From contig NZ_JAAHBQ010000008.1 of the NCBI RefSeq assembly GCF_020144665.1, positions 1 to 64,000 on the forward strand: DNA of 64,000 nt, read 5' to 3'. The stretch is from Oscillatoria salina IIICB1 (GTDB lineage Bacteria > Cyanobacteriota > Cyanobacteriia > Cyanobacteriales > SIO1D9). Below the pieces are notes generated by a model. The model ran no database searches, was not told where the DNA came from, and saw only the letters and a list, made by a program, of their open reading frames with translations. The translations under genes were made by a program, and so were the position numbers. Within the stretch, counting starts at the first letter, position 1. Every line of letters begins with the position of its first letter. This document shows, one piece after another, positions 37,354 to 46,650 of the stretch.

Positions 37354-39021
37354 ATGAGTAACTATCCAGACATTTACAGCAGAGGCTATCAAATTGAAAG
37401 CAAGTTAGGGCATAATCGGGCAGGAGGTCGAGTTACTTACAAAGCGACGAATCTCAAAACGAAGCAAACCGTAGTCATCAAACAGTTTCAGTTTGCTCAA
37501 CCGGGGACTAGCTGGATGGATTACGAAGCTTATACCAGAGAAATCGAAGTTTTGATCTCGCTAGTCTCCCCTAATATTCCCCGTTACCTCGATTCCTTTG
37601 AAACCCCCACAGGTTTTTGTTTAGTTCAAGAATACAAACGAGCCTATTCACTTGCCCAACTGCGCCATTTTACTCCCCAAGAAATTAAAGAAATCGCTTT
37701 AGCAGTATTAGACGTTTTAGTTTATCTGCAATCAGTTTCTCCCCCCGTAATTCACCGCGATCTTAAACCAGAAAATATCCTGGTTGACCATTCTCAACCG
37801 CGAAATGTTTACTTGGTGGATTTCGGTTTTGCCCACCAAGGAAATCAAGATGTTGGTGTTAGCAGCGTGGTCAAAGGTACATTGGGATTTATGCCCCCGG
37901 AACAATTATTTAATCGGCAACTAAGCGAAGCCTCCGACTTATATAGCTTAGGTGTCACCTTAATTTGTCTCCTCACCAAAACCAAATCCAGCGAAGTTGG
38001 TAACTTAATTGACGAAGCCTATCGCTTTAAATTTCGCTCCCAACTACCAGAAATTAGCGGGCAATTTGTGCGTTGGTTAGAGAAAATGGTCGCACCCAAC
38101 CCCAAAAAGCGCTATCCCAATGCAGTTGCCGCCAAAGCCGCCTTAAAAAATATTCCCGTCACCGACAAAGGTTTACAACTACAACTAGGCGAGAAATTAG
38201 TTAAACAAATAAAAACAATGTCTGTAGCGATCGCCAAACCCGCAACCACCCTATGCTGGATTTTAACACTCAGCGCGATCGCCTCCTTCAACACCTATCG
38301 AACCCATTCCCCGCAACAAAAATTCACTTCTCACAGTCAAATTATCAATCCCCTCAGTCAATTACGCGACACTGGTAAATGTCCCGGTTGCTATCTACCA
38401 GAAGCCAATCTCGAAGGCGCAAACTTGCAAAATGCCGACTTAGAAGCCGCCTATCTCAGAAGAGTTAATTTCGAGGGTGCATACCTCCGAGGCGCAAACT
38501 TTCGCGATGCCTTTCTTAAAGGTGCTAACCTAGAACAAACTTACCTCCGCGCCGCCAACCTTAATAACGTTAAACTCGAAGGTGCGAACCTCCAAAACGC
38601 TAATTTAGGAGGAGTAAATATGCAATTTGCTAACTTAGTCAAAGCATATTTTAAAAGTGCTAACTTAGAGTTTGCCAACCTCAAAAGTGCCAACCTGAAA
38701 AAGGCTAACCTGGAGTTTGCTAACCTCAAAAGTGCTGACTTAACTAATGCTTATCTCGAAGATGCTTCTCTCGAAGGAGTTCAATTAGAAAACGCCCACT
38801 TAATCGGAGCAAAACTGAAAAATGCCCAGTTACATTCTGCTGACTTAGCAAATGCCGAACTTTCCGGCGCCAACTTAGAAAATGCCAATCTCGAAGGTGC
38901 TGATTTAGCTGGGGCTGACCTCGCTGGAGCAAATCTTAAAAATGCCAATCTTTGGAACGCTAATTTAGTCGGTGCCAAGCTTAAAGGTGCAATCCTTCCT
39001 GATGGAACAAAACATGAATAA
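37354..39021 (+). CDS. Hanks-type Ser/Thr protein kinase with C-terminal pentapeptide repeats (second of three)
   Basis: 555 residues: kinase domain with Lys43, Asp136 (HRDLKPEN) and Asp156 (DFGFA), a transmembrane helix (about 295-312), a CPGC motif (Cys343, Cys346), then about 38 A(N/D)LXX pentapeptide units to the end. The kinase domain is closely related to those of its neighbours, including the first seven residues (MSNYP shared with the first kinase). The right-handed quadrilateral helix of pentapeptides would be outside the membrane or a docking surface. SpkB-type kinases of Synechocystis have a similar pentapeptide tail. Confidence 0.95.
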   Translation: MSNYPDIYSRGYQIESKLGHNRAGGRVTYKATNLKTKQTVVIKQFQFAQPGTSWMDYEAYTREIEVLISLVSPNIPRYLDSFETPTGFCLVQEYKRAYSLAQLRHFTPQEIKEIALAVLDVLVYLQSVSPPVIHRDLKPENILVDHSQPRNVYLVDFGFAHQGNQDVGVSSVVKGTLGFMPPEQLFNRQLSEASDLYSLGVTLICLLTKTKSSEVGNLIDEAYRFKFRSQLPEISGQFVRWLEKMVAPNPKKRYPNAVAAKAALKNIPVTDKGLQLQLGEKLVKQIKTMSVAIAKPATTLCWILTLSAIASFNTYRTHSPQQKFTSHSQIINPLSQLRDTGKCPGCYLPEANLEGANLQNADLEAAYLRRVNFEGAYLRGANFRDAFLKGANLEQTYLRAANLNNVKLEGANLQNANLGGVNMQFANLVKAYFKSANLEFANLKSANLKKANLEFANLKSADLTNAYLEDASLEGVQLENAHLIGAKLKNAQLHSADLANAELSGANLENANLEGADLAGADLAGANLKNANLWNANLVGAKLKGAILPDGTKHE

Positions 39022-39115
39022 ACAGCGCTCGGTTATCAGTAACCAGTTAATAAACATCAACTCCTAAATTATAACCAATAATTCACTATTTCCTAGCCAA
39101 CAACAATTACTAACC

Positions 39116-40867
39116 ATGACACTAAATCGCGACTTTTCTAACTACAACTATCAAATTAGTAAAGAATTAGGCAGAAATCGACAAGGTGGACGAATTACTT
39201 ACCTAGGTAATAATCTCGACTCCGAACAACAAGTAGTAATTAAAGAATTTCGCTTCGCCGATCCTGATTCGAGTTGGGCAGGTTTTAAATCCTGCGAACG
39301 AGAAGTACAAATGCTGCAAAAGCTCGAACATCCAGGCATTCCTCGCTATCTGGATTGCTTTGAAACCGAAACAGGTTTTTGTATCGTTCAAGAATACAAA
39401 CAAGCGCCATCTCTAGCAGAAGTTGACCATTTTACTCCCGAAGAAATCAAGCAAATTGCTGTTGAAATTTTAGAAATTTTAGCTTATCTCCAAGCGCAAG
39501 AACCACCCATAATTCATCGCGATCTTAAACCAGAAAATATTTTAGTTAACTCTACAGAACCACTGGAAGTAACCTTAGTCGATTTTGGTTTTGCTACGGG
39601 CGAAGGCGATGTCACCAGCAGTAGCTTAGTCAAAGGAACAGTTGGCTTTATGCCACCCGAACAATTACTGAATCACGAACTTAGTTTAGCTTCAGATTTA
39701 TACAGTTTAGCGATAACTTTAATTTGCTTATTAACTCAAACAAAAACTAACCAAATCGGCAAATTAATTGACGAAAATTATCGCATCAACTTCAAACATC
39801 TTTGCCCAAATCTCAGCCGAAAGTTTCTTGACTGGCTAGAAAAAATGGCAGCACCAAATCCGAAAAATCGCTTTCCGAATGCAGCCGCAGCCCTGGAAGC
39901 TTTGCAACCAATAGCAGTATTTACACCTTCTTGGCGAGATAATTTAAAACAAAAACAACCTACTTTAGTATTCGGCTTAACTAGCATAACTGCTTTTGCT
40001 TTAGGATTAGGTATTACTGTCGCCAGTTTAGAGCAAAGTTATACAGAAATTGCCGCTCAACAAGAAGTTAGTTCCACCTCTCAAGAATTTAGCGAATATA
40101 CTAACTGTCCTGGTTGTAGTTTAGCAGGATATAATCTCCAAGGTGAAAACCTACGCGACGCTCAATTAGAAGGTGTAGATTTAGAAGGTGCTAATCTGAA
40201 AGGCGCCAATTTGAGTGGGGCAAATTTACGGGGTGCAAATCTCCGTGGAGCGCAACTCCAAGGTGCCGATCTAACTTATGCTCAGTTACATGGTGTAGAC
40301 TTAACTTATGCTCAGTTACAAGGAGCAAAATTGCAAAATTCTGACTTAGAAGGTGCTGATTTAAGTCACGCTCAATTACGGGGTGCTAATTTAGAAAAAG
40401 TTAGTTTACGCGATACGAAAATTAACTATGCGACTCAGTTAACAGATAAGTGGCGTTTGGTTTGGCGGATTGTGAATAATGGTGCTGAAGGTGTCGATCT
40501 AAAAAATGTTGACTTATCAGGTGCAAATCTAAATTTTGCTAATTTACGTTGGGCAAATTTAGAAGGTGTAAATTTAGAAGGTGCTTTTTTGCAAGGTGCT
40601 TTTTTAGAAGGCGCACAACTTCGCAATGCTAGTCTGTTTGCTGCTAATTTAGAAGGAACAAATCTCCAAGATGCTAATTTGGAAAATGTGAATTTGCGAG
40701 AAGCTTTTTTGCAGAATGCCGATCTAGAAAATGCTTATTTGTATCGGGCATTTATGCAAAATGCAATGTTATATGATGCTAATTTGCGAAGTGCTAATTT
40801 GCAGGATGCTGACATTAGTGATGCTAATTTCCAAGGTGCGAATTTGCAAGATACGATTATGCCATAG
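39116..40867 (+). CDS. Hanks-type Ser/Thr protein kinase with C-terminal pentapeptide repeats (third of three)
   Basis: 583 residues: Lys43 (VIKEF), Asp136 (HRDLKPEN), Asp156 (DFGFA), a transmembrane helix (about 283-304), CPGC at 331-334, then two blocks of pentapeptides (about 336-435 and 460-580). The blocks are split by a non-repeat insert around 440-458 (YATQLTDKWRLVWRIVNNGAEG) that recurs in many cyanobacterial pentapeptide proteins. Same strand as the two preceding kinases; gap 94 bases. Likely arose by duplication of the second kinase. Confidence 0.95.
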   Translation: MTLNRDFSNYNYQISKELGRNRQGGRITYLGNNLDSEQQVVIKEFRFADPDSSWAGFKSCEREVQMLQKLEHPGIPRYLDCFETETGFCIVQEYKQAPSLAEVDHFTPEEIKQIAVEILEILAYLQAQEPPIIHRDLKPENILVNSTEPLEVTLVDFGFATGEGDVTSSSLVKGTVGFMPPEQLLNHELSLASDLYSLAITLICLLTQTKTNQIGKLIDENYRINFKHLCPNLSRKFLDWLEKMAAPNPKNRFPNAAAALEALQPIAVFTPSWRDNLKQKQPTLVFGLTSITAFALGLGITVASLEQSYTEIAAQQEVSSTSQEFSEYTNCPGCSLAGYNLQGENLRDAQLEGVDLEGANLKGANLSGANLRGANLRGAQLQGADLTYAQLHGVDLTYAQLQGAKLQNSDLEGADLSHAQLRGANLEKVSLRDTKINYATQLTDKWRLVWRIVNNGAEGVDLKNVDLSGANLNFANLRWANLEGVNLEGAFLQGAFLEGAQLRNASLFAANLEGTNLQDANLENVNLREAFLQNADLENAYLYRAFMQNAMLYDANLRSANLQDADISDANFQGANLQDTIMP

Positions 40868-40913
40868 ATTGCTTGACTCGTAAACGGGCGGCTACACTAA
40901 TATAGACCATAGA

Positions 40914-40935
40914 TTAGCCCGCCTTTGCGGGCTAA
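40914..40935. terminator. Hairpin between convergent kinase and GH57 genes
   Basis: TTAGCCCGC (40914-40922) and GCGGGCTAA (40927-40935) form a perfect 9-bp GC-rich stem with a 4-base loop, between two convergent stop codons. There is no long T-run on either side, so termination would be weak or factor-assisted. The position suits a bidirectional terminator. Confidence 0.45.
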
Positions 40936-40967
40936 ATTGTCTAGAGATTTTCCGCTCGAATAAAGAA

Positions 40968-43214
40968 TTATGGTGCTTGTAAAGCGACCAATTTTTCTTC
41001 TGTCAAGCGCGATCGGAAAATACCATCATCAGCCAGAAGTAAAATCATCTGTAAACGAGAGTCAGGTTGGAGATGCAAATCCGCCCAAGGTACGGCTATT
41101 TCCAAACAGCGATCGACAGCAAAACTTGCTTGTGTCGAACAAGGATACCACTGAAAATGTTCTCCCGCTTCTTCTAGCCAAATTTTGCCTGTGAGGAAAT
41201 TAATTCCTAAATGATGGTGGAACAAATAATTAAGCGGTTCGCGATCGGGTAATTCTGCTAAAGGTGCAGGACTATTGAAACAAATAGCATCAGGATAATA
41301 CCACAGTAAATGTAACTCGCTCGGCAAATTTTGACCGAATTGTACGCCCGATTTGAAATCCAAACGCAGATAAAAATTCAGGTGATCTAAACCATAGAAA
41401 AGTCGTTGAATTTCGCTGCTGCGGTGCATAGTACCTCGCGCCCCACCAATTTCGAGCATTCCCGCTTTATCCCAATCTTGCTCATCGCCTTTACCATCAA
41501 TAATTGGATGAATGAAACTGCGAGGAATTTCTCTATTTTTATGTTCGTGGGGTTCTACTGGTTGATGTAACTGAGGTGGAATTGGTTCATTTAAAGCCTG
41601 ATAAATCGCAGATAAATGTTCGCGAAATAGCCGATCGAACATCGCATCATGGTTAGAAGAATGTCCTTCACCAAACCACCAAAACCAATCCGAACCTTCA
41701 GCCGCATCTAAAGCTGACCAAACTTCAGGATTATTTTCTTCAGTTGCTTCTGGATGTTTAGCTAATATTTGTCTGGCTTGGTAAAGTAAATCCCAAGCGC
41801 GATTTTTAACTGGATCGCCAATCCAAGTGGTAAAACTACCATCGACCCAAGAACCACTGTGTAACTTAGCTGTAGGAATTGTTTCAGTTGGGGGGAACTT
41901 TTCGAGAAATTCAGAGACAGTAACCAATTTGAAACAAGAGCGATCGCTCAATTGTTGATAAAGTGCTTCCAAGAAGGGTTGACCATCTTGTTGATAAAAT
42001 TCCCAACAATTTTCCCCATCGAGAGCGATCGTCACTAACCAAGGTTGTTCTAAACTGGTAGTCGAACCTTTTTGTCGTTCCTGAAGAGTAGAGGCGATCG
42101 CGTCTAAATGTCCGACCAAATCTCTTGCCGCTTCTAACGGTTTCATTGCACCATAGGTAAAACCAATCAAATCTGATAAGCGATGATCCCGAAACACAAT
42201 CGACAAATCTCCGTGAGGAGTTGACAAACGATAAGGACGATAAAGAAATTCCGGTTCCCGGACATTTCCTCGTTCATCGCGGTGGAAAAAGTGATGTAAA
42301 CTCCAACCTAATACCGCCTCATCCGAACAAATCCACTGAAAACCCTGTTTGGCAATATAAGGCAAAATCGCCGGACTAACCGACTGTTCGCTGGGCCACA
42401 ACCCACGGGGAATACAACCAAAGCGATCTTGATAATTTTCCCAAGCTTTGCGTAAATGGCGAGAAAGATCTTCTGCCCACTGAAAGCGTTGCTGTGGTAA
42501 ATTCATTTGCGGTACAGCTACCCGTCCCGCATTCGTATCCGCCAATAAAGGTAAAATTGGGTGCGTGTAAGGAGTCGTCGTTACCTCCAACTGACCCGCA
42601 TCTTGCATTTTGCGATGTTGAGGAATAATTCGACTGATAATTTGTCTTTGCTTCGAGTAGATACGCTGTCTATCCGCTAGAGTAAAATCTTTTCCTTGTT
42701 TTAACCAAGTAGCAATTTCTGGATCGTCCCAAAACAGAGGATCGATCCAAGCTAAATTATGCCATGCCAGCAAATCGCTGTAATCCTGGTTTGTCCAATT
42801 CGCCAAACACCAAGGTTCGCCTTTTTCCTGATGCTGTTGGTATAACTGCCTGTAGCGTGGATGGGGATCGATTAAAGTATGATGGTTAGCATCAAAAAAG
42901 TGTCTAACAATAAACTCTCGTTGTTGTTTGTCAAGTTGTTCGGTCGGAGTGAGAGTAACTGCTAGATAAGGGTCCATCGCTTCACCCGCAGCATAATCTT
43001 CTAACTGCAAAATTAGCGAAGGAACCAAATTTACCGTTTGATGCAGCTTAGGATACTTTTCCAGTAATAAGACCAAATCCAAGTAATCCTTTGTACCGTG
43101 TAGCCGCACCCAAGGCAAGCGATACTGTCCCATCGGAGATGAGATTGCTTCGCGAGACTTATAAAGTGGTTGATGCTGATGCCAGATAAAAGCAACGTAG
43201 AGAGGATAAGGCAT
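40968..43214 (-). CDS. Glycoside hydrolase family 57 enzyme
   Basis: 748 residues. The GH57 first conserved region is WHQHQP (His12, His14). GLWPSEQSVSP lies in the third region with the candidate nucleophile Glu, and WICSDEAVLGWS and TIALDGENCWEFY supply further regions, the latter with conserved Asp and Glu. The C-terminal 200 residues (from about SFIHPIIDGKGDEQDWDKAG) form a beta-rich domain like those binding carbohydrate. GH57 includes amylases, pullulanases and branching enzymes; this protein resembles the amylopullulanase-like cyanobacterial group. No signal peptide. Confidence 0.92.
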   Translation of the reverse strand: MPYPLYVAFIWHQHQPLYKSREAISSPMGQYRLPWVRLHGTKDYLDLVLLLEKYPKLHQTVNLVPSLILQLEDYAAGEAMDPYLAVTLTPTEQLDKQQREFIVRHFFDANHHTLIDPHPRYRQLYQQHQEKGEPWCLANWTNQDYSDLLAWHNLAWIDPLFWDDPEIATWLKQGKDFTLADRQRIYSKQRQIISRIIPQHRKMQDAGQLEVTTTPYTHPILPLLADTNAGRVAVPQMNLPQQRFQWAEDLSRHLRKAWENYQDRFGCIPRGLWPSEQSVSPAILPYIAKQGFQWICSDEAVLGWSLHHFFHRDERGNVREPEFLYRPYRLSTPHGDLSIVFRDHRLSDLIGFTYGAMKPLEAARDLVGHLDAIASTLQERQKGSTTSLEQPWLVTIALDGENCWEFYQQDGQPFLEALYQQLSDRSCFKLVTVSEFLEKFPPTETIPTAKLHSGSWVDGSFTTWIGDPVKNRAWDLLYQARQILAKHPEATEENNPEVWSALDAAEGSDWFWWFGEGHSSNHDAMFDRLFREHLSAIYQALNEPIPPQLHQPVEPHEHKNREIPRSFIHPIIDGKGDEQDWDKAGMLEIGGARGTMHRSSEIQRLFYGLDHLNFYLRLDFKSGVQFGQNLPSELHLLWYYPDAICFNSPAPLAELPDREPLNYLFHHHLGINFLTGKIWLEEAGEHFQWYPCSTQASFAVDRCLEIAVPWADLHLQPDSRLQMILLLADDGIFRSRLTEEKLVALQAP

Positions 43215-43239
43215 AGTAATTTTTCCGAACCATAAATAA

Positions 43240-43307
43240 TAAGTTAAGGGCAGACCCCAAGCAAAGTCAAAAGTAAGTGACTTCTCTGGAAGACTGCCCT
43301 TAACTTA
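43240..43307. repeat. Long inverted repeat with nested stem between nifU-type and GH57 genes
   Basis: TAAGTTAAGGGCAG (43240-43253) and CTGCCCTTAACTTA (43294-43307) are perfect 14-bp complements. The 40-base interior contains a second stem, AAGTCA with TGACTT around an 8-base loop. On the minus strand it follows the NifU-type gene and lies before GH57. It could be a terminator/processing element, a leader structure of GH57, or a small palindromic mobile remnant. Confidence 0.7.
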
Positions 43308-43339
43308 AAAGCGACCAAAAAACTTTTGTGTGTTTGAGT

Positions 43340-43579
43340 TTACACTACTTGCTCAACTTCAGCAATTTCCGGGATAAACTCCCGTAAACGTCGTTCGATA
43401 CCCATTCTCAGGGTCATTGCTGAACTGGGGCAAGAACCGCAAGCACCTTGTAAACGCAATTTTACTACTGGTCCTTCGATTTCGACTAACTCGACGTTAC
43501 CGCCGTCAGCCATTAAGTAAGGACGCATATCGTCCAAAACTTGCTCAACGTTATCTGACGTAAGTGCTAATGTTGTCAT
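43340..43579 (-). CDS. NifU C-terminal-domain Fe-S scaffold protein
   Basis: 79 residues, a stand-alone NifU C-terminal domain with Cys47 and Cys50 in GACGSCPSS. Cyanobacterial proteins of this size (NifU-like, sometimes called NfuA or SyNifU) assemble and transfer [2Fe-2S] or [4Fe-4S] clusters, including those for photosystem I in chloroplasts and cyanobacteria. The start [24 protein letters not shown] is the conserved family N-terminus. Leftward, with its own upstream region. Confidence 0.95.
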   Translation of the reverse strand: MTTLALTSDNVEQVLDDMRPYLMADGGNVELVEIEGPVVKLRLQGACGSCPSSAMTLRMGIERRLREFIPEIAEVEQVV

Positions 43580-43641
43580 AGTTTACCTAGCTTTTATGTA
43601 TTTTGTTGCTGTTAACTAAATCCTAACTCCAAGTCAAGAAA

Positions 43642-44298
43642 CTAAGCTACTGGGGCAGGTTCTAAAAGTTGAAGATTAGAGAAATTAAACTCAGTGGTAG
43701 TTGTTTGTCCATCTTTGCTAATCGCGTGAATGATTTGACGACTGGGTAAGTAATACTCGCCTACCTTGTCATAAGTTTCTTCAAAGTCACGTTTTCCTTT
43801 TAATTCGTTAGTTTTGGCATCGCGGAAAACGGCGTTATAAGCGGTGGAGACGTAACCATTACCAGTATCGAGGCTTTCTTTGGTATTAATGGTAAACGCC
43901 ATTGGTCCCATAACGCGACTTACTTGAGTAATTTCTTGACCGCGTACTTTGTAGTTTGAACCCATCGCGTCACCAGAAACCAGGATTTCTACTGCACCTG
44001 TGGAGTCTTTTTCCCCTAGTTTAAACTGATTTTTGCCGTGGGCGGCGGCAAAGGTACTGCGTTTGCGGTGGGTGATGATATCCCGCATTTGGTTATAAAC
44101 GCTTTCGCGTACTTTTTCGTCTTCAATACCAGAGATTTCGACACTTAGGTCTGGGTTAACTTTAACTTTACCCTGGTAAGTTTCGTCACCTTGTTTTATT
44201 TCCAGGTTGGCAGTGTAACCCGGAAAATTTTCGTCCCAAGTGTAGCGACTTTCGTAGGCTGACTGAAAAATTTCGCGCGCGTTGTTGGTTTCACTCAT
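43642..44298 (-). CDS. DUF3386 family protein
   Basis: 218 residues that match the cyanobacterial DUF3386 family along its length: AREIFQSAYESRYTWDENFPGY near the start, the HGKNQFKLGEKDSTGAVEILV block and the C-terminal RDFEETYDKVGEYYLPSRQII. No signal peptide or membrane helix; mostly beta-strand. Function is unknown. In plants and cyanobacteria homologues occur with photosynthetic lineages. Leftward, 62 bases upstream of the NifU-type gene, so cotranscription is possible. Confidence 0.9.
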   Translation of the reverse strand: MSETNNAREIFQSAYESRYTWDENFPGYTANLEIKQGDETYQGKVKVNPDLSVEISGIEDEKVRESVYNQMRDIITHRKRSTFAAAHGKNQFKLGEKDSTGAVEILVSGDAMGSNYKVRGQEITQVSRVMGPMAFTINTKESLDTGNGYVSTAYNAVFRDAKTNELKGKRDFEETYDKVGEYYLPSRQIIHAISKDGQTTTTEFNFSNLQLLEPAPVA

Positions 44299-44550
44299 AA
44301 AAGCTGTTGTCGAACGATATAACTTCTTCTAGTCTAATAGTTTAAGTGGAATTACGGTGAGAGTAGATCTGGTGTACGGCTAATTGCTCTTTTGCCAGAA
44401 TCAGTTGAGTGGGTATTTCTGACTAGCGATAATCTTAAATGACCGAACTGCGATCGCGATCTTCAATTGCGCGACGTTAACCGGTATTAGCAGTTGGATA
44501 GGGAGAATTACGCTCGCGACAAATTATCAGTAAAACTATTAACTAAATTA

Positions 44551-45099
44551 TCAATCAGATGCACCACCATGAATTAGTAAACATTTTTTTTGTTTTTGAT
44601 TGAAGAGCAAAAAAGTAAATCCCCAAATAATAAAATCCCAAAGTTCGTCATCTACACCAAAAGCTGGATTATATTGAAAAATTCTCGAGTTTTCATGATC
44701 AATGTACGCCTCTACATTACGCCAAAAACATCTAATAAGATCGTTTTTTTTGTGCTTGCCAACATTTTTAAATCCATCTGAGGGATTTATCCGAGCAATG
44801 AAAGTATTAATTCTTGTTGTTAATAAATAGCGATTACCCTCAACCATTGTTGATAAATGAGGTTTAGTTTTCGGATCAGCTAGTTGTATTAGCTTTTGAA
44901 GTTCGGCTTCGGGAGTTTTTTCCCGATAATTTTTATCAATTGCTAGTCGATTTAATACCTGAGAATCTAAATCGCCATCATCGAGTTCAATACCTCTAGC
45001 ACTAAACCAAATTACATAGTCGCAACCTTTTAAACAATAACTCATGGCTTCCATGTATCCGTTCAATTTAGCAATTTCAGGAGTATTCTCTAATTTCAT
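44551..45099 (-). CDS. Hypothetical protein, unrecognised
   Basis: 182 residues, not recognised. It is soluble, with no signal peptide; a hydrophobic aromatic patch lies at about 153-166 (ELWDFIIWGFTFLLF) and a basic end follows (NQKQKKCLL). Cys22 and Cys26 lie in SYCLKGCDYVIWF. The sequence is more AT-rich than its neighbours, and the gene stands alone between DUF3386 and bciB with gaps of over 250 bases on both sides, which could mean recent acquisition. It may contain an enzyme-like N-terminal half, but I assign no function. Confidence 0.6.
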   Translation of the reverse strand: MKLENTPEIAKLNGYMEAMSYCLKGCDYVIWFSARGIELDDGDLDSQVLNRLAIDKNYREKTPEAELQKLIQLADPKTKPHLSTMVEGNRYLLTTRINTFIARINPSDGFKNVGKHKKNDLIRCFWRNVEAYIDHENSRIFQYNPAFGVDDELWDFIIWGFTFLLFNQKQKKCLLIHGGASD

Positions 45100-45360
45100 A
45101 ATTCCTAAATAAAACTTTTAATTGCTTTTTTCCCTACTGGAAAATCCTTTTCCTAAATACTCAAATTTTCTGCTAATCTAACTGTTTGTACTTGGTCTAA
45201 CTCTAGTATTGTAGATTAAGCTGAAAAAATATTGAGTGGTGTTGAAAGCGACATCCTACCCCAAAATTCATTACAATCATTTACAATTACCTACCACATA
45301 GCCAAATCCTGCTTTACCCTGTTTTGTGGTTATCTTTACTCTCTTAACAAACATTTATAC

Positions 45361-46554
45361 ATGATTGCTCTACGTCCTCATCAAAAAGCTAAAGCCCTCA
45401 AACCCGGTAGCCGTCGCCCTGCGAAGGAACTTTGTAGTGAGTGCGGACTTTGCGATACATATTATGTGCATTATGTCAAGGAAGCTTGCGCTTTTCTTAA
45501 TCAACAAATTGCCGAATTGGAAGCCGAGGCACATGGGCGCAGTCGCAACTTAGATGACGCTGACGACTGGTATTTTGGTGTGCGTCAGGAAATGATGGCG
45601 GCGAGGAAAAAACAGCCTCTAGAGGGCGCACAATGGACGGGTATTGTGAGTAGTATTGCCTGCGAAATGCTTAACCAAGGCAAAGTTGAAGGTGTAGTTT
45701 GCGTTCAGAATACCAAAGAAGACCGCTTTCAACCAATGCCAGTTATTGCAAGAACGCCAGAAGAAGTGTTAGCAGCGAAAGTAAATAAACCTACCTTATC
45801 GCCGAATCTTTCCGTTTTAGAACAAGTGGAAAAATCGGGGATGAAAAGGTTATTAGTTATTGGCGTTGGCTGTCAAATTCAAGCATTGCGGGCTGTTGAG
45901 AAAGAATTAGGTTTAGAAAAGCTTTATGTTTTGGGGACACCTTGTGTGGATAATGTTACTCGCGCTGGGTTACAAAAATTCTTAGAAACGACAAGTAAGT
46001 CTCCGGATACTGTAGTGCATTACGAATTTATGCAAGATTTTCGGGTGCATTTTAAACACGAAGATGGTTCGATTGAAAAAGTACCTTTCTTTGGTTTGAA
46101 AACTAATCAATTAAAAGATGTTTTTGCGCCTTCTTGTATGAGTTGTTTTGACTATGTGAACTCGTTGGCAGATTTGGTTGTGGGTTATATGGGCGCACCT
46201 TTTGGTTGGCAATGGATTTTGGTGCGAAATGATACTGGTAAAGAAATGCTGGAATTAGTTAAAAATCAACTTGATGTGCAGCCTGTGATGTCTTCGGGTT
46301 CTCGTCAACAAGCGGTGCAACAAAGTATTCCGGCTTATGACAAAGGTGTTACTTTGCCGATGTGGGCGGCTAAATTAATGGGAGTTGTGATTGAAAAAAT
46401 TGGTCCGAAGGGTTTAGAATATGCCCGTTTTTCGATTGATTCTCACTTTACCAGGAATTATTTATATCTCAAGCGCAATCATCCGGAAAAGTTAGAGGCG
46501 CACGTCCCTGATTATGCTAAACGTATTGTGGGACAGTATCAATTACCTGAGTGA
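45361..46554 (+). CDS. bciB: Ferredoxin-dependent divinyl (proto)chlorophyllide a 8-vinyl reductase, BciB type
   Basis: 397 residues from the ATG at 45361; a TTG-opened extension of 43 codons has no family support. Cysteines C25-xx-C28-xx-C31 with a later Cys43 hold an Fe-S cluster, and SCMSCFDYVN (near 260) holds more. FrhB-type N- and C-domains are clear (GVGCQIQALRAVEKELG, GTPCVDNVTRAG, VVGYMGAPFGWQW). This matches Synechocystis slr1923, the ferredoxin-dependent 8-vinyl reductase, and plant 7-hydroxymethyl chlorophyll a reductase. The stop TGA begins a GATTAGGGATTGGGG repeat. Confidence 0.88.
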   Translation: MIALRPHQKAKALKPGSRRPAKELCSECGLCDTYYVHYVKEACAFLNQQIAELEAEAHGRSRNLDDADDWYFGVRQEMMAARKKQPLEGAQWTGIVSSIACEMLNQGKVEGVVCVQNTKEDRFQPMPVIARTPEEVLAAKVNKPTLSPNLSVLEQVEKSGMKRLLVIGVGCQIQALRAVEKELGLEKLYVLGTPCVDNVTRAGLQKFLETTSKSPDTVVHYEFMQDFRVHFKHEDGSIEKVPFFGLKTNQLKDVFAPSCMSCFDYVNSLADLVVGYMGAPFGWQWILVRNDTGKEMLELVKNQLDVQPVMSSGSRQQAVQQSIPAYDKGVTLPMWAAKLMGVVIEKIGPKGLEYARFSIDSHFTRNYLYLKRNHPEKLEAHVPDYAKRIVGQYQLPE

Positions 46555-46650
46555 TTAGGGATTGGGGAATGGGGATTGGGTTCAGTTATCAGTAAACAGT
46601 AAACAGTTACCAGTTACCAGTTACCAGTTACCAGTGAACAGTTATTAGTT
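46555..46650. repeat. Heptamer array after bciB
   Basis: TTAGGGATTGGGG and GGATTGGG units directly after the bciB stop are followed by AGTTATC, AGTAAAC, AGTTACC (four in a row) and AGTGAAC heptamers. The array ends about 60 bases before the RimB-like gene and separates it from bciB. Confidence 0.8.

Noticed and set aside
38541-38978. Long minus-strand frames opposite the pentapeptide repeats of the second kinase
   Set aside because: They are the antisense of A(N/D)LXX codons, rich in RLAxxKLA-type repeats, and have no start signals or family features.
35687-40867. Pseudogene among the tandem kinases
   Set aside because: All three keep the catalytic Lys and both Asp residues and have uninterrupted frames.
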